Below, one piece after another: positions 37,476 through 46,674 of a stretch of DNA of 64,000 nt; position 1 is the first letter of the stretch, and each line of letters starts with the position of its first letter. Under the pieces are notes generated by a model that saw only the letters and a list, made by a program, of their open reading frames with translations, did no database searches and was not told where the DNA came from. Position numbers and translations under genes: made by a program. Source of the DNA: Pseudomonas sp. GM74 (GTDB lineage Bacteria > Pseudomonadota > Gammaproteobacteria > Pseudomonadales > Pseudomonadaceae); contig NZ_AKJG01000054.1 in NCBI RefSeq assembly GCF_000282455.1, positions 62,001 to 126,000 on the forward strand. Direction: 5' to 3'.

Positions 37476-39095
37476 ATGACGATTTCTCGACGATGGTTCC
37501 TCGCGGGTCTGGCGCTGACCGGTGCCGCCGTGCCTGCGGTGTATTACGGGCATCGCGAATTGACCAGGCCGGACCCGACGATCACCCCCGGCGAAGCCTC
37601 GTTCGACGTGGCGGATGTCGTCGGCCAGCGCTTGGCGGATAACTTGCGCGGGGTCTGGCTGATTCGTTTCGAAGGTCGTGACGCCGGCATCGAAGGCTTG
37701 CCCCTCGAAGGCCTGGAAGTGTTCCTCGATATCGGCCACAAGGGGCGCGGCGTCAGTGGTTATCTCGACACCGCCGAGCGTTTGCGCTCCACCGAAGAGC
37801 CCCGTTACCGGGTGCTCGGCGATCTGTCCGGGGCCAACCCGAAGCAGCTGGCCTGGCGACTGCTGGGGGCCAGCGGCTGTTGCGAATACGAATTCGACAT
37901 GACCCTGGACGAAGTCTGGGCCGGTTTCGGCAACGCCGGCAGCGGCAGTCTCAGCGGGCGCGTGCTGGACCTCAAGCGCCCGCTGATGCTGACGGCCCAG
38001 GACAATCGCTTCATTGCCGTCAAGCAGGTATTCCCTGAAGCGCGCGAACGCACCGGCCTCAATCCGGCCCTGCTGGCCTGGCTGGTCTCGCCGGAGCACC
38101 GGTTGTTCCACCAACTCTGGCATGCCTCCCGGGACAAGTGGCACAAGCTGTCCGAAGACCAGCGCGGCGCCTTGCGCGGGCTCGGCTGGCAACCCGGCCC
38201 GCGAGACAAGGAGCGTGACGCCCGAGGTGAGCGCAAGGATCGCAACGGTTCGGGCGTGGACTTTTTCTTCATGCACCGGCACATGCTCGGCACCGCGCGC
38301 TCGATGCAGGACCTGCCGTCCTGGACGCACTTCCCGTTGCCGCAGCCGGAGCTGGCTCGGGACCGGTCAGGCTTTGCGCGTTACTTCGACAACCACGACG
38401 GCACCGCTTTGCCGCCGACCTGGCTGGCCGAGGACGATGACGAGTACACGCAATGGGTCAGCGACATCAAGACCGGCGAGACCTATCACAGCAACTTCCA
38501 GGTCTGGGAATCCCGCTACCGCGACCCGCGTTACCTGTCGACGCTGACCCTCGGCCAGTTCGGCTCGGAGGTCGAGTTGGGCCTGCACGACTGGCTGCAC
38601 ATGCGCTGGGCTTCGGTGCCCCGTGATCCGTCCAACGGTCAGCCGGTGCCGTTCGCCCGGGATCCGTCGGACTTTTCCGCACGCTGGTTTGCACCGGAAA
38701 ACGATTTTCTCGGCGACCCGTTTTCCTCCCATGTGAGCCCGGTGTTCTGGCATTTCCACGGCTGGATCGACGATCGCCTGGAAGACTGGTTCCGCGCCCA
38801 CGAGCGCTTCCATCCGGGGCAGCTCAGTCGGCTGCAGGTCAACGGCGTGCAATGGTTCGCGCCGGGACGCTGGGTCGAGATCGATGACCCGTGGCTCGGC
38901 CCGGTCACTCACGGCTGCAGTACCACCCTGGGGTTGCAGGCGGGCAAGTCGGTGGAAATGGACCCGGAAACCATGAAGCTGGCGTTGCGCATTACCTTTG
39001 GCGAGGACGAGAAGAAGCTGAAGGATCTGTTTCGCAAAGTGCCGCAACGGCCGTGGTATGCGCGCAATCTGAAGGCTAAACAGAGCCAGGCTTGA
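37476..39095 (+). CDS. pvdP: Pyoverdine chromophore tyrosinase PvdP
   Basis: A 539-aa copper enzyme that oxidises the tyrosine/Dab part of ferribactin to start chromophore ring closure in the periplasm. The start at 37476 gives MTISRRWFLAGLALTGA, a Tat signal; an in-frame start 39 nt upstream would only extend it. Copper-binding histidine clusters are visible in LFHQLWHASRDKWH, FFFMHRHMLGTARSM, HDWLHMRW and FWHFHGWIDDRLEDW, the tyrosinase-like order. The length is close to that of P. aeruginosa PvdP. It is transcribed alone, divergent from pvdM. Confidence 0.94.
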   Translation: MTISRRWFLAGLALTGAAVPAVYYGHRELTRPDPTITPGEASFDVADVVGQRLADNLRGVWLIRFEGRDAGIEGLPLEGLEVFLDIGHKGRGVSGYLDTAERLRSTEEPRYRVLGDLSGANPKQLAWRLLGASGCCEYEFDMTLDEVWAGFGNAGSGSLSGRVLDLKRPLMLTAQDNRFIAVKQVFPEARERTGLNPALLAWLVSPEHRLFHQLWHASRDKWHKLSEDQRGALRGLGWQPGPRDKERDARGERKDRNGSGVDFFFMHRHMLGTARSMQDLPSWTHFPLPQPELARDRSGFARYFDNHDGTALPPTWLAEDDDEYTQWVSDIKTGETYHSNFQVWESRYRDPRYLSTLTLGQFGSEVELGLHDWLHMRWASVPRDPSNGQPVPFARDPSDFSARWFAPENDFLGDPFSSHVSPVFWHFHGWIDDRLEDWFRAHERFHPGQLSRLQVNGVQWFAPGRWVEIDDPWLGPVTHGCSTTLGLQAGKSVEMDPETMKLALRITFGEDEKKLKDLFRKVPQRPWYARNLKAKQSQA

Positions 39096-39112
39096 TACCG
39101 CGTTATCGTTCA

Positions 39113-39204
39113 ATCGCTGGCAAGCCAGCTCCCACAAGGTTTTGTGTTTGCCGCATGATCCGGGCACGACGCATAACCTGTGGGAGCTGGCTTGCCAGCG
39201 ATGG
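39113..39204. repeat. REP doublet, GCTGGCAAGCCAGC type
   Basis: ATCGCTGGCAAGCCAGCTCCCACA and its inverse flank a short spacer between the convergent ends of pvdP and opmQ. Confidence 0.85.
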
Positions 39205-39225
39205 CGTACTCACTGACGACAAAAA

Positions 39226-40620
39226 TTACAGAACCTGCCACCCCCCACCCAACGCTTTATACAACGCAATACTCGCCTGCATCCGCGACAAGCGCAGTTG
39301 CACATTCAAATCCTGCGCCGCATACAGCGTGCGCTGGGTTTCCAGCACCGTCAGCAAATCCTCGGCTCCGGCCTGGTAACGGCTTTGCGCGATGTTGAAG
39401 GCGGTCTGCGCCTGGCTCAGTTCTTCACTCTGCCACCCACGCTGTTCATCCAGTCCGCGAATGCCGTTGAGGGCTTTCTCGACGTCGGCGAAGCCGTTGA
39501 TGATCGCCCCGCGATAGGTCTCCAGCAGTTCTTCCTGGCGCGCCGTGGCCTTGTCGCGTTGGGCACCGAGGCGGCCGTTGTTGAACACCGGCGCGAGCAA
39601 CCCTGCGGTGAGGTTGTAGAAGGGGCTGCGCAGGATGTCGTCGGCCCGGTCGGCGCCGGAGCCGATTTCAGCGGTGAGGGTCACGGTCGGCAGCATCGCG
39701 GCACGGGCGACGCTGACGTCCGCCTGGGCGGCGGCCAGTTGCGCCTCGGCCCGGGCAATGTCCGGGCGGCGGCTGAGCAACTGGCTGGGCACCCCGGCAT
39801 CAATCGCCGGCCAGGTCAGTTGATCGAAGCGTTCCTGCCCCAGTGACAGCGCCTGAACCGGGCGGCCGAGCAGGGCGGCGAGGCTGATTCGCGCCTCCTC
39901 GGCCTGTTGCCGCACCAGCGGCAGCTGGCGTTGCTGCGCCGCCACCAGGCTTTTTTGCTGTGCCAGTTCCAGGGCCGTGGCCGAGCCCGAGTCGAAACGG
40001 GTCTGCACCAGTTTCAACACGCTTTGGGCATTGGTCAGATTCAACTCGGCGATGCGGCTCTGCTCCTGTAACGACAAGGCTTGCGCGTAGCCGTTGGCCA
40101 CGCCGCTGAGCAACGTCAATTCCACCGTGGCCTGATCGAACTCGCTGGCTTTCAGACTGAACTGCGCACTGTCGCGAGTGGCACGCTGGCCACCCCAGAA
40201 ATCGATTTCGTAGCTGGCAGTCAGGTTCGCCGTGAAGTAGTCGACGGCGTCGTTATCACTGTCGGCATCGAGCTGGCTGTAGCCGCTGCCGCGCAGCAGT
40301 TTCTGGCGATTGGCGTTGACCCCGGCCTTGACCTCGGGCAGTTGCGAGCCGCCGGCAATCACCGTGTCGGCCTGGGCCTGGCGCACTCTCGCGATGGCTG
40401 CGGCCAGGTCGTAGCTGCCGAGCCGCGCCTGTTCGATCAGGCGCCCCAGTTGCGGGCTGCCGAAGCGGTTCCACCATTGCCGGTTGTCAAGGACTGCGCC
40501 CGCGGTATGCGGCGATTGCCAGGCGGCGGGCGGCTGGATGCCATTGTCCGGGCGCTGGGCAGGGCTGCCACAGGCGCTGAGCAGCAGGCACAAAGTCAAC
40601 AGGCTGAGTTGCGGCTTCAT
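39226..40620 (-). CDS. opmQ: Outer-membrane efflux lipoprotein OpmQ
   Basis: A 464-aa TolC-family outer-membrane factor of the PvdRT-OpmQ tripartite pump, which secretes newly made pyoverdine and recycles used pyoverdine from the periplasm. The start at 40620 yields MKPQLSLLTLCLLLSACG, a lipoprotein signal with an LSAC lipobox; a longer in-frame start has no signal. Two repeated outer-membrane-factor halves are recognisable (e.g. LARLPTVTLTAEIGSGAD-like and FADVEKALNGIRGLDEQ segments). It begins 7 nt after the pvdT stop. Confidence 0.93.
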   Translation of the reverse strand: MKPQLSLLTLCLLLSACGSPAQRPDNGIQPPAAWQSPHTAGAVLDNRQWWNRFGSPQLGRLIEQARLGSYDLAAAIARVRQAQADTVIAGGSQLPEVKAGVNANRQKLLRGSGYSQLDADSDNDAVDYFTANLTASYEIDFWGGQRATRDSAQFSLKASEFDQATVELTLLSGVANGYAQALSLQEQSRIAELNLTNAQSVLKLVQTRFDSGSATALELAQQKSLVAAQQRQLPLVRQQAEEARISLAALLGRPVQALSLGQERFDQLTWPAIDAGVPSQLLSRRPDIARAEAQLAAAQADVSVARAAMLPTVTLTAEIGSGADRADDILRSPFYNLTAGLLAPVFNNGRLGAQRDKATARQEELLETYRGAIINGFADVEKALNGIRGLDEQRGWQSEELSQAQTAFNIAQSRYQAGAEDLLTVLETQRTLYAAQDLNVQLRLSRMQASIALYKALGGGWQVL

Positions 40621-40627
40621 CAATCGA

Positions 40628-42601
40628 TCATTCACTGGTAAGGGCCGTGACCGGGTCGAGTCGGGCAGCCTTGCGAGCCGGCATGTAGCCGAAAACGACA
40701 CCGGTGACCAGGGCGCAGCCGAAGGCGCCCAGCACCGCTATCAGGGAGAACGCGACAGCGACTTCGCTGAAAATCAGCACGCCACCGACGATCAGCGCCA
40801 GGGCGATCCCGGTGAGGCCGCCCACCACCGAGAGCATCACCGCTTCGGTGAGGAACTGGCGCAGGATGTCGCGCTGGCGGGCACCGGTGGCCATGCGGAT
40901 ACCGATCTCGCGAGTCCGCTCGCGCACGGTCATGAGCATGATGTTCATCACACCGATCCCGCCCACCAGCAGCGAAATCGCCGCAATCGAGCCGAGCATC
41001 AGCGACAGGGTGTTTTGCGTGCGTGCCTCGGCCTGGATCATCGCCGCATTGTTGGTCAACTCGAAATCGTGCTTGCCGTCGTGCAGGCGCAGCATCAGTT
41101 GTTCGATGGCTTTTTCGGTTTCCTTGACCTTGCGCGCATCGGCGGCGGCGATGGCGATGTACTCGGGATTGTGGGTGCCGAACAGGCGCACGCTCGCGGC
41201 GGAGTAGGGGATGGCGATGCGGTCGTCACTGTCGGAGTCGCCGGAGCTGGCGCCTTTTTCCGCGAGCACGCCGACCACCTGGAAGGGCACGTTTTCGATC
41301 AGGATGTACTGGCCGATCGGGTTGGTCACGTCCTTGAGCAGTTTGGTCCGCACCTTGTGCCCGATCACCGCGACCGCCGCGGCGTTTTGTTCGTCGTCGT
41401 GGGTGAAGTAGCTGCCTTCGACCACCGGCCAGTTGAAAATCGCCGGGAAGTTGGTGTCGTTGCCGCCGACGTAGCTCATGTGATCAAGGCTGCCAAAGCG
41501 CACCCCGGCCTCCTGGCCGTTGACCGGCATGATCCGCATCACCTGGGGCAGGCCGGCAATCGCGGCGACGTCATCGAGGGTGACGATGCCCATGGGCGTG
41601 CGCGGGTTGGGCGCCGAGCCGCTGAGGTAAATGATGTTGGAACCGAACGCGCCCATCTGCGCCATCACCTGGCGCTTGCTGCCTTCGCCGACGGCGAGCA
41701 TTACGACCACCGAGGCGACGCCGATGATGATGCCGAGCAGGGTCAGGGCGGTGCGGAACTTGTTGATCCACATCACCCGCCACGCCGCGTGCACGGCATC
41801 GACCAATTCGCCCTTCCAGGCGCCGGTGGCTTCGGCGCCTTCACTCAAGCGCTTGCGCAGGTCGACGGCTTGTAGCGCACCCGGGTCGGCCGAATGTTGC
41901 ACGGTCGGGTTTTCGCTGGCGCTGTCACTGATGATCAGGCCGTCGCGGATCTCGATGATGCGTTTGGCCCGGGCCGCCACTTCGCGGTCGTGGGTGATGA
42001 GGATCACCACGTGGCCCTGGTTCGCCAGTTCGTCGAGCAGGCTCATGACCTCGGCGCCGCTGTGGCTGTCGAGGGCGCCGGTGGGCTCGTCGGCCAGGAT
42101 GATGTGGCCGCCATTCATCAACGCGCGGGCAATCGACACCCGTTGCTGCTGCCCGCCGGAGAGTTGATGGGGGCGGTTGCCGGTGCGTGAAGCCAGGCCT
42201 AGGCGGTCGAGCAGGGCGGCGGCGCGGGCGTGGCGTTCGGCGGCGGGCAAGCCTGCGTAGATCGCCGGCATCTCGACGTTCTCCTGGGCCGAACCCGACG
42301 GAATCAGGTGGTAGCCCTGGAACACAAAACCGAAGGCTTCACGGCGCAGCCAGGCCAGTTCGTCACTGTCCAGCGCCGCGACGTTTTCCCCGGCGAAGCG
42401 GTATTCGCCGGCGGTCGGGCGATCGAGGCAGCCGAGGATGTTCATCAGCGTCGACTTACCGGAGCCGGAGGCGCCGACGATCGCCACGAACTCCCCCGCA
42501 TGGATCGACAGGTCGATGCCGCGCAGCACGTGGACTTCAGGCGCGTCGCCACCGCCGTAGGCTTTGCGGATGTCCGAAAGGTCGATCAGGGGCGTGTGCA
42601 T
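40628..42601 (-). CDS. pvdT: Pyoverdine efflux ABC permease-ATPase PvdT (MacB family)
   Basis: A 657-aa inner-membrane transporter. The ATPase is N-terminal (Walker [10 protein letters not shown], signature LSGGQQQR, Walker [13 protein letters not shown], residues about 1-230). A MacB periplasmic domain lies between the first membrane helix ([21 protein letters not shown], near 285) and the three C-terminal helices typical of the FtsX/MacB permease. Its start abuts the pvdR stop (42602/42601), showing tight coupling in pvdR-pvdT-opmQ. Confidence 0.95.
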   Translation of the reverse strand: MHTPLIDLSDIRKAYGGGDAPEVHVLRGIDLSIHAGEFVAIVGASGSGKSTLMNILGCLDRPTAGEYRFAGENVAALDSDELAWLRREAFGFVFQGYHLIPSGSAQENVEMPAIYAGLPAAERHARAAALLDRLGLASRTGNRPHQLSGGQQQRVSIARALMNGGHIILADEPTGALDSHSGAEVMSLLDELANQGHVVILITHDREVAARAKRIIEIRDGLIISDSASENPTVQHSADPGALQAVDLRKRLSEGAEATGAWKGELVDAVHAAWRVMWINKFRTALTLLGIIIGVASVVVMLAVGEGSKRQVMAQMGAFGSNIIYLSGSAPNPRTPMGIVTLDDVAAIAGLPQVMRIMPVNGQEAGVRFGSLDHMSYVGGNDTNFPAIFNWPVVEGSYFTHDDEQNAAAVAVIGHKVRTKLLKDVTNPIGQYILIENVPFQVVGVLAEKGASSGDSDSDDRIAIPYSAASVRLFGTHNPEYIAIAAADARKVKETEKAIEQLMLRLHDGKHDFELTNNAAMIQAEARTQNTLSLMLGSIAAISLLVGGIGVMNIMLMTVRERTREIGIRMATGARQRDILRQFLTEAVMLSVVGGLTGIALALIVGGVLIFSEVAVAFSLIAVLGAFGCALVTGVVFGYMPARKAARLDPVTALTSE

Positions 42602-43774
42602 TCAGCCGCCACTCCCGTCGACCGGGCCGATCAACAGGTGATCGCCTTCTTGCAGGCCGTCGAGGATCTGTACCCGCAGGCGGTCGCTGATGCCGGTGCG
42701 CACGTTGCGCTGCTCGATGCTGCCATTGCTGGCGACCACTTGCGCGGTCTGCCGGTCTGTCTGCGGGCCGGCCTGCAGGGCGGCGATGGGCGCGGTGAGT
42801 ACGTTCTGCGCCTGATTGGCGACGAAAAACACCTGGGTGGTCATTTCCGCCATCAGCGCGTTGTCGGCGTTGTCGACGTCCAGCAACACGGTGTACAGCA
42901 CGACGCGGGCACTCCCGCTTTTGCTGGTGCTGGCGGGGCTGCCGCCGCCCTGGCTGGTCTGGTCCAGGGGCTTGGGCGGGACCGGGAGGATTTGCCGCAC
43001 GGTGCTGGTCCAGCGTCGGCTACCACCGCTCAGGGTGGTGAACCAGGCGTGCATGCCGGGTTTGACGTGGCCGATGTCCGCCTCCGAGACCTCGGCCCAC
43101 ACGGTCATCGGCGACAGTTTGGCGATGCGCAGGATCAACGGCGTTTGCTGCTGGGCGTTGAGGGTCTGGCCGACCCGGGCATCCAGCGCCACCACAGTGC
43201 CGGCCATCGGCGCATAGATGCGCGTGTAGCCGAGCTCCGCCTGGTCGCTGCGCAGGCTGGCTTCGGCCTGGCGGATTTGCGCCTGGAACATGTCGACCCG
43301 TGCCTGGGTGGCGCGCAGTTCGGCCTGGGCGGTCTGCACGTCTTCTTCACGGGTGGCGCCGCCGGCGGCGAGGTGCTGTTGACGTTGGTATTTCTGCCGG
43401 GCCAGGTCGTGTTGTGCCCGCTGTTCCTGCAGCTGCGCCTTGAGATTTTCGACGGAGAAGCGCCCGGCATCGAGTTTGGCCTGTTGCGTGGACGGGTCGA
43501 TTTCCACCAGCAACTGGCCTTCCTTGACCACATCGCCGACTTCCACGTGGATCTTGTGGATCTGCCCGGAGGCCTGGGCGCCGACGTCGACATAACGCCG
43601 CGGTTGCAGGGTGCCCAAGGCCGTGACGCTGCTTTCAATGTCGGCGCGGCTGACCTGGACGGTGACCAGCCCGTCGCGGCCCGGCGGAATGAACTGCCAG
43701 GCGGCGACGGCAACCACGGGGATCAGACAAAGTGCTGCAAGCAGGGCGCGTCGGGTCTGTCGGGGACGTTTCAT
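42602..43774 (-). CDS. pvdR: Pyoverdine efflux periplasmic adaptor PvdR (HlyD/MacA family)
   Basis: A 390-aa membrane-fusion protein linking PvdT to OpmQ. An N-terminal membrane anchor (RRALLAALCLIPVVAVAAWQF) is followed by a biotinyl-lipoyl half (VDVGAQASGQIHKIHVEVGDVVKEGQ), a long alpha-helical hairpin rich in Gln/Ala/Glu (about 110-215) and beta-barrel segments (ARVGQTLNAQQQTPLILRIA). It is the first gene of the operon, behind an exact PvdS box. Confidence 0.94.
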   Translation of the reverse strand: MKRPRQTRRALLAALCLIPVVAVAAWQFIPPGRDGLVTVQVSRADIESSVTALGTLQPRRYVDVGAQASGQIHKIHVEVGDVVKEGQLLVEIDPSTQQAKLDAGRFSVENLKAQLQEQRAQHDLARQKYQRQQHLAAGGATREEDVQTAQAELRATQARVDMFQAQIRQAEASLRSDQAELGYTRIYAPMAGTVVALDARVGQTLNAQQQTPLILRIAKLSPMTVWAEVSEADIGHVKPGMHAWFTTLSGGSRRWTSTVRQILPVPPKPLDQTSQGGGSPASTSKSGSARVVLYTVLLDVDNADNALMAEMTTQVFFVANQAQNVLTAPIAALQAGPQTDRQTAQVVASNGSIEQRNVRTGISDRLRVQILDGLQEGDHLLIGPVDGSGG

Positions 43775-43849
43775 GCAGGGTTCCGGCCTGGGAAAATCGG
43801 CCCGTCGTTCAGCGGTGGAGGCGGGCAGAGACGGGGAGCTGTCCTGTAA

Positions 43850-43873
43850 ACGTTGAGCCGGGCGCGGAATTTA
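43850..43873 (-). promoter_or_regulatory. PvdS iron-starvation box of pvdRT-opmQ
   Basis: On the minus strand, TAAAT (43873-43869), a 16-nt spacer and CGT (43852-43850) match exactly, 76 nt before pvdR. Confidence 0.85.
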
Positions 43874-43890
43874 GGCGACGACACAAACTA

Positions 43891-43998
43891 ATGTGGGAGC
43901 GGGCTTGCTCGCGAAGAGGCCGGCACATTCACCATTTATGTTGCCTGATGCGCCGCCTTCGTCGGAACGCCGCCCGGAGCAAGCCCGCTCCCACATGG
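43891..43998. repeat. REP doublet with a TCGTCGGAACGCCGCCCGGAGC-type right arm
   Basis: The left arm is a standard GTGGGAGCGGGCTTGCTCGCGAAG. The right arm carries the insertion CGTCGGAACGCCGCCCGGAG before CAAGCCCGCTCCCACA, a variant also seen at 49408-49520. It fills the 385-nt gap between pvdR and fpvI, with the PvdS box and the Fur-like site. Confidence 0.8.
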
Positions 43999-44040
43999 AT
44001 CAGAGCTATTTATCGGGCAAGTTGAAGCAGTACTTTAAAT

Positions 44041-44059
44041 CTATATGAGAATTACTATA
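44041..44059 (+). promoter_or_regulatory. Possible Fur box upstream of fpvI
   Basis: CTATATGAGAATTACTATA contains the GAGAATTACTATA core resembling Fur half sites, about 100 nt before the fpvI start. The match to the 19-bp consensus is modest (about 11 positions), but direct Fur control of this sigma gene is expected from the family. Confidence 0.5.
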
Positions 44060-44159
44060 AATTACGCGACTCGAACTGCCACTATCGTGCCACTGTGTGA
44101 TTCAGCGGTCGCCGAAACGGCTCAAGGACAGAAACCGCACTCCCGTGCGGACGGGAGTC

Positions 44160-44642
44160 ATGTTGGAAAACTACTATCGCGAACTGGTGTGTTTCCTCAA
44201 CGCCAGGCTGGGCAACCGTCAGGTGGCCGAAGATGTGGTGCATGACGCTTATCTGCGGGTCCTGGAGCGTTCCAGTGAGACGCCGATCGAGCAGCCCCGG
44301 GCATTCCTGTATCGCACCGCCCTCAATCTGGTTATCGACAACCATCGACGCAACACCCTGCGTCAGGCCGAACCCCTGGACGTGCTCGACAATGAGGAGC
44401 GCTATTTCACCCCTTCGCCGCAAAACGTGCTCGATCATGGCCAGCGTCTGGAAATGCTCCAGAGTGCCCTGGCGGAGTTGCCTGGGCTGTGCCGCGAGAG
44501 TTTCCTGTTGCGCAAGATCGAAGGCCTGTCCCATCCGCAGATTGCCGAGCAACTGGGCATTTCCCGGGCAATGGTCGAGAAGCACATTGTCAACGCCATG
44601 AAGCATTGCCGTATACGGATGCGACAGGGGGACGCCCAGTGA
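44160..44642 (+). CDS. fpvI: ECF sigma factor FpvI (fpvA activation)
   Basis: A 160-aa ECF sigma factor of the FecI/iron-starvation type. Region 2 is in MLENYYRELVCFLNARLGNRQVAEDVVHDAYLRVLER and region 4 in LAELPGLCRESFLLRKIEGLSHPQIAEQLGISRAMVEKHI. It would direct RNA polymerase to the fpvA promoter when FpvA senses ferripyoverdine. The start at 44160 follows GGGAG and begins with the typical MLENYYREL; an upstream in-frame start adds 21 unlikely residues. The position beside pvdA and the length (about that of P. aeruginosa FpvI) support fpvI rather than another FecI paralogue. The cognate anti-sigma gene fpvR is not next to it. Confidence 0.82.
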   Translation: MLENYYRELVCFLNARLGNRQVAEDVVHDAYLRVLERSSETPIEQPRAFLYRTALNLVIDNHRRNTLRQAEPLDVLDNEERYFTPSPQNVLDHGQRLEMLQSALAELPGLCRESFLLRKIEGLSHPQIAEQLGISRAMVEKHIVNAMKHCRIRMRQGDAQ

Positions 44643-44653
44643 TCCCGCGCGGT

Positions 44654-44677
44654 TAAATTTTTTTTCACGGTCCTCGT
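44654..44677 (+). promoter_or_regulatory. PvdS iron-starvation box of pvdA
   Basis: TAAAT at 44654-44658, a 16-nt spacer and CGT at 44675-44677 match exactly, 98 nt before pvdA. Confidence 0.85.
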
Positions 44678-44775
44678 TCCTACTCAACAGACGACCTGTT
44701 GTGCGGCCCTTGGTGGGTCAGGTCACTTAGGTTCAATGCCCCGTCTTTGAGGGGAACATCCAGAGGACACTGGAA

Positions 44776-46113
44776 ATGACACAGGCAATTGCTTCACCCC
44801 TCGTTCACGACCTGATCGGCGTCGGTTTCGGCCCGTCGAACCTGGCACTGGCCATCGCGCTGCAAGAGCGCGGGGCGAGCCAGGGCAACCTGGATGTGCT
44901 GTTCCTCGACAAGCAGGCCGACTACCGCTGGCACGGCAACACCCTGGTGACCCAGAGCGAGTTGCAGATTTCCTTCCTCAAGGACCTGGTGACCCTGCGC
45001 AATCCCACCAGCCCTTATTCGTTCGTCAATTACCTCAAGGCCCACGGGCGCCTTGTGGACTTCATCAATCTGGGCACCTTCTATCCGTGCCGCATGGAGT
45101 ACAACGACTACCTGCGCTGGGTCGCCGGGCAGTTCACCGCGCAAAGCCGTTACGGCGAAGAAGTGCTGACCATCGAGCCGGTGCTGCACAACCAGCAGGT
45201 CGAGGCGCTGCGGGTGATTTCCCGCGATGCGACAGGGCATCAACAGGTGCGCACCACCCGTTCGGTGGTGGTCAGTGCCGGTGGCACGCCACGTATTCCC
45301 GAGGTGTTCAAGGCGCTCAAGGATGACGGGCGGGTGTTCCACCACTCCCAGTACCTGGCGCAGATGGCCAGGCAGCCGTGCGTGGACAACCGTCCGATGA
45401 GCATTGCGATCATTGGGGGCGGGCAGAGCGCGGCCGAAGCCTTCATCGATTTGAACGACAGCTTCCCGTCGGTGCAGGTGGACATGATCCTGCGCGGCTC
45501 GGCACTCAAGCCGGCCGACGACAGCCCCTTCGTCAACGAAGTGTTCTCGCCGGAGTTCACCGACCTGGTGTTCCAACAGCCCGACAGCGAGCGCGAGCGA
45601 CTGGTCAACGAGTACCACAACACCAACTATTCGGTGGTGGACATCGATCTGATCGAGCGCATCTACGGCATCTTCTATCGGCAGAAAGTTTCGGGCATCG
45701 CCCGTCATGCGTTCCACACCCTGACCACGATCGAAAAGGCCACCGCCAACGAACGGGGCATCGAACTGGTGTTGCGCAACAACGCCACCGGCGAAGTCTC
45801 GGTGCGTCACTACGATGCCGTGGTGCTGGCCACCGGCTACGAGCGGCAGATGCACCGCAAGCTGCTGGCGCCACTGGAAGAGTACCTGGGGGATTTCGAG
45901 GTCGATCGCCACTACAAGCTGATCACCGACGAGCGCTGCAAGGCCGGCCTCTACATGCAGGGCTTTTGCCAGGCCAGCCATGGGTTGAGCGACACCTTGC
46001 TGTCGATCCTGCCGATTCGTGCCGATGAAATTGCCGGGTCGTTGTATGAGCACGGCAAGCATCGCGGGCAGGGGCGGTCGGTGGTGGATCTGTTGTTGGC
46101 GACTGCCAGCTGA
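44776..46113 (+). CDS. pvdA: L-ornithine N5-monooxygenase PvdA
   Basis: A 445-aa FAD/NADPH-dependent hydroxylase that converts L-ornithine to N5-hydroxyornithine, the hydroxamate precursor of pyoverdine. The FAD motif is in LIGVGFGPSNLALAIAL near the N-terminus, the NADPH motif in IAIIGGGQSAAEAFIDL (about residue 212) and the C-terminal ATGYERQ is typical of this class. The product is the presumed substrate of the last adenylation domain of the NRPS at 13725. No formyl- or acetyl-transferase gene (pvdF-like) is in the window, consistent with a cyclic rather than acylated hydroxyornithine. Confidence 0.96.
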   Translation: MTQAIASPLVHDLIGVGFGPSNLALAIALQERGASQGNLDVLFLDKQADYRWHGNTLVTQSELQISFLKDLVTLRNPTSPYSFVNYLKAHGRLVDFINLGTFYPCRMEYNDYLRWVAGQFTAQSRYGEEVLTIEPVLHNQQVEALRVISRDATGHQQVRTTRSVVVSAGGTPRIPEVFKALKDDGRVFHHSQYLAQMARQPCVDNRPMSIAIIGGGQSAAEAFIDLNDSFPSVQVDMILRGSALKPADDSPFVNEVFSPEFTDLVFQQPDSERERLVNEYHNTNYSVVDIDLIERIYGIFYRQKVSGIARHAFHTLTTIEKATANERGIELVLRNNATGEVSVRHYDAVVLATGYERQMHRKLLAPLEEYLGDFEVDRHYKLITDERCKAGLYMQGFCQASHGLSDTLLSILPIRADEIAGSLYEHGKHRGQGRSVVDLLLATAS

Positions 46114-46135
46114 GTCCTGCGGCGCCTAAAAAATC

Positions 46136-46206
46136 GCCATCGCGGGCAAGCCCGCTCCCACAGGTATGGAGTGATCCTTGTGGGAGCGGGCTTGCCCGCG
46201 ATGGCG
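46136..46206. repeat. REP doublet, GCGGGCTTGCCCGC type
   Basis: ATCGCGGGCAAGCCCGCTCCCACA and its inverse sit directly downstream of pvdA, separating the iron locus from the magnesium genes. Confidence 0.88.
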
Positions 46207-46289
46207 GCCTGAAAAGCACCACATACCTTGGATCCTGAACCCTTCCTGAAGAACCCCGCGATTCCCCCGGCAAGCTTTTGTAACGGGTT

Positions 46290-46674
46290 TACTCTCCAGA
46301 CATCGGGGCGTAAGCTTCGCGCGTTTTCATCCATTACGGAGACCCACAGTGGGTACTTGTTCGAGTGACAGTTGTCGGCCGGTCTCGGTAACCGGCATTT
46401 TCTCGGCAAGATAACGCGCAGTCTCCTGTGCCGTTGTCTCGCCGACAAGCGAGCAGCGGCATCCTGATCATGGCCAGTCCCGGCCGTGTCCCGACGTCCC
46501 TCTCATCGACGCTGAACAGTGCGTGGTTTCGACTTTTTGTCGTGGCCGCCGCTCTATCGACACGCCTGTCCTTCGTGACCGGCGTGCCAGGCCTTGCTTT
46601 GCCGGTTGTTCCGGCGGCAGTGGCATGGACCTGCCTGCTCGACGGTTTCCCGGCTGACCAAAGGGGCACCAGCC
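46290..46674 (+). promoter_or_regulatory. Long mgtA leader with nested hairpins
   Basis: About 385 nt of leader precede mgtA. A 6-bp hairpin GCCGGT/ACCGGC (46378-46396) is followed by TGCCG...CGGCA enclosing TTGTC/GACAA and CTCGC/GCGAG alternatives (about 46428-46462). This layout fits a Mg-responsive attenuation leader, but I do not recognise the M-box or the enteric mgtA leader. Confidence 0.4.
46349..46414 (+). CDS. Possible 21-aa mgtA leader peptide
   Basis: GTG at 46349, 7-10 nt after a GGAG ribosome-binding site, opens a 22-codon frame ending TAA at 46414 (begins MGTCSSDSCRPVSVTG). The 6-bp hairpin at 46378-46396 overlaps its second half, so ribosome progress could change leader folding, as for mgtL in enteric bacteria. 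The peptide is Ser/Cys-rich rather than proline-rich. Coding status is unproven. Confidence 0.35.
   Translation: MGTCSSDSCRPVSVTGIFSAR

Noticed and set aside
46290..46674. M-box (ykoK) riboswitch upstream of mgtA
   Set aside because: The conserved M-box core was not recognised in the leader, so only an unclassified leader is reported.
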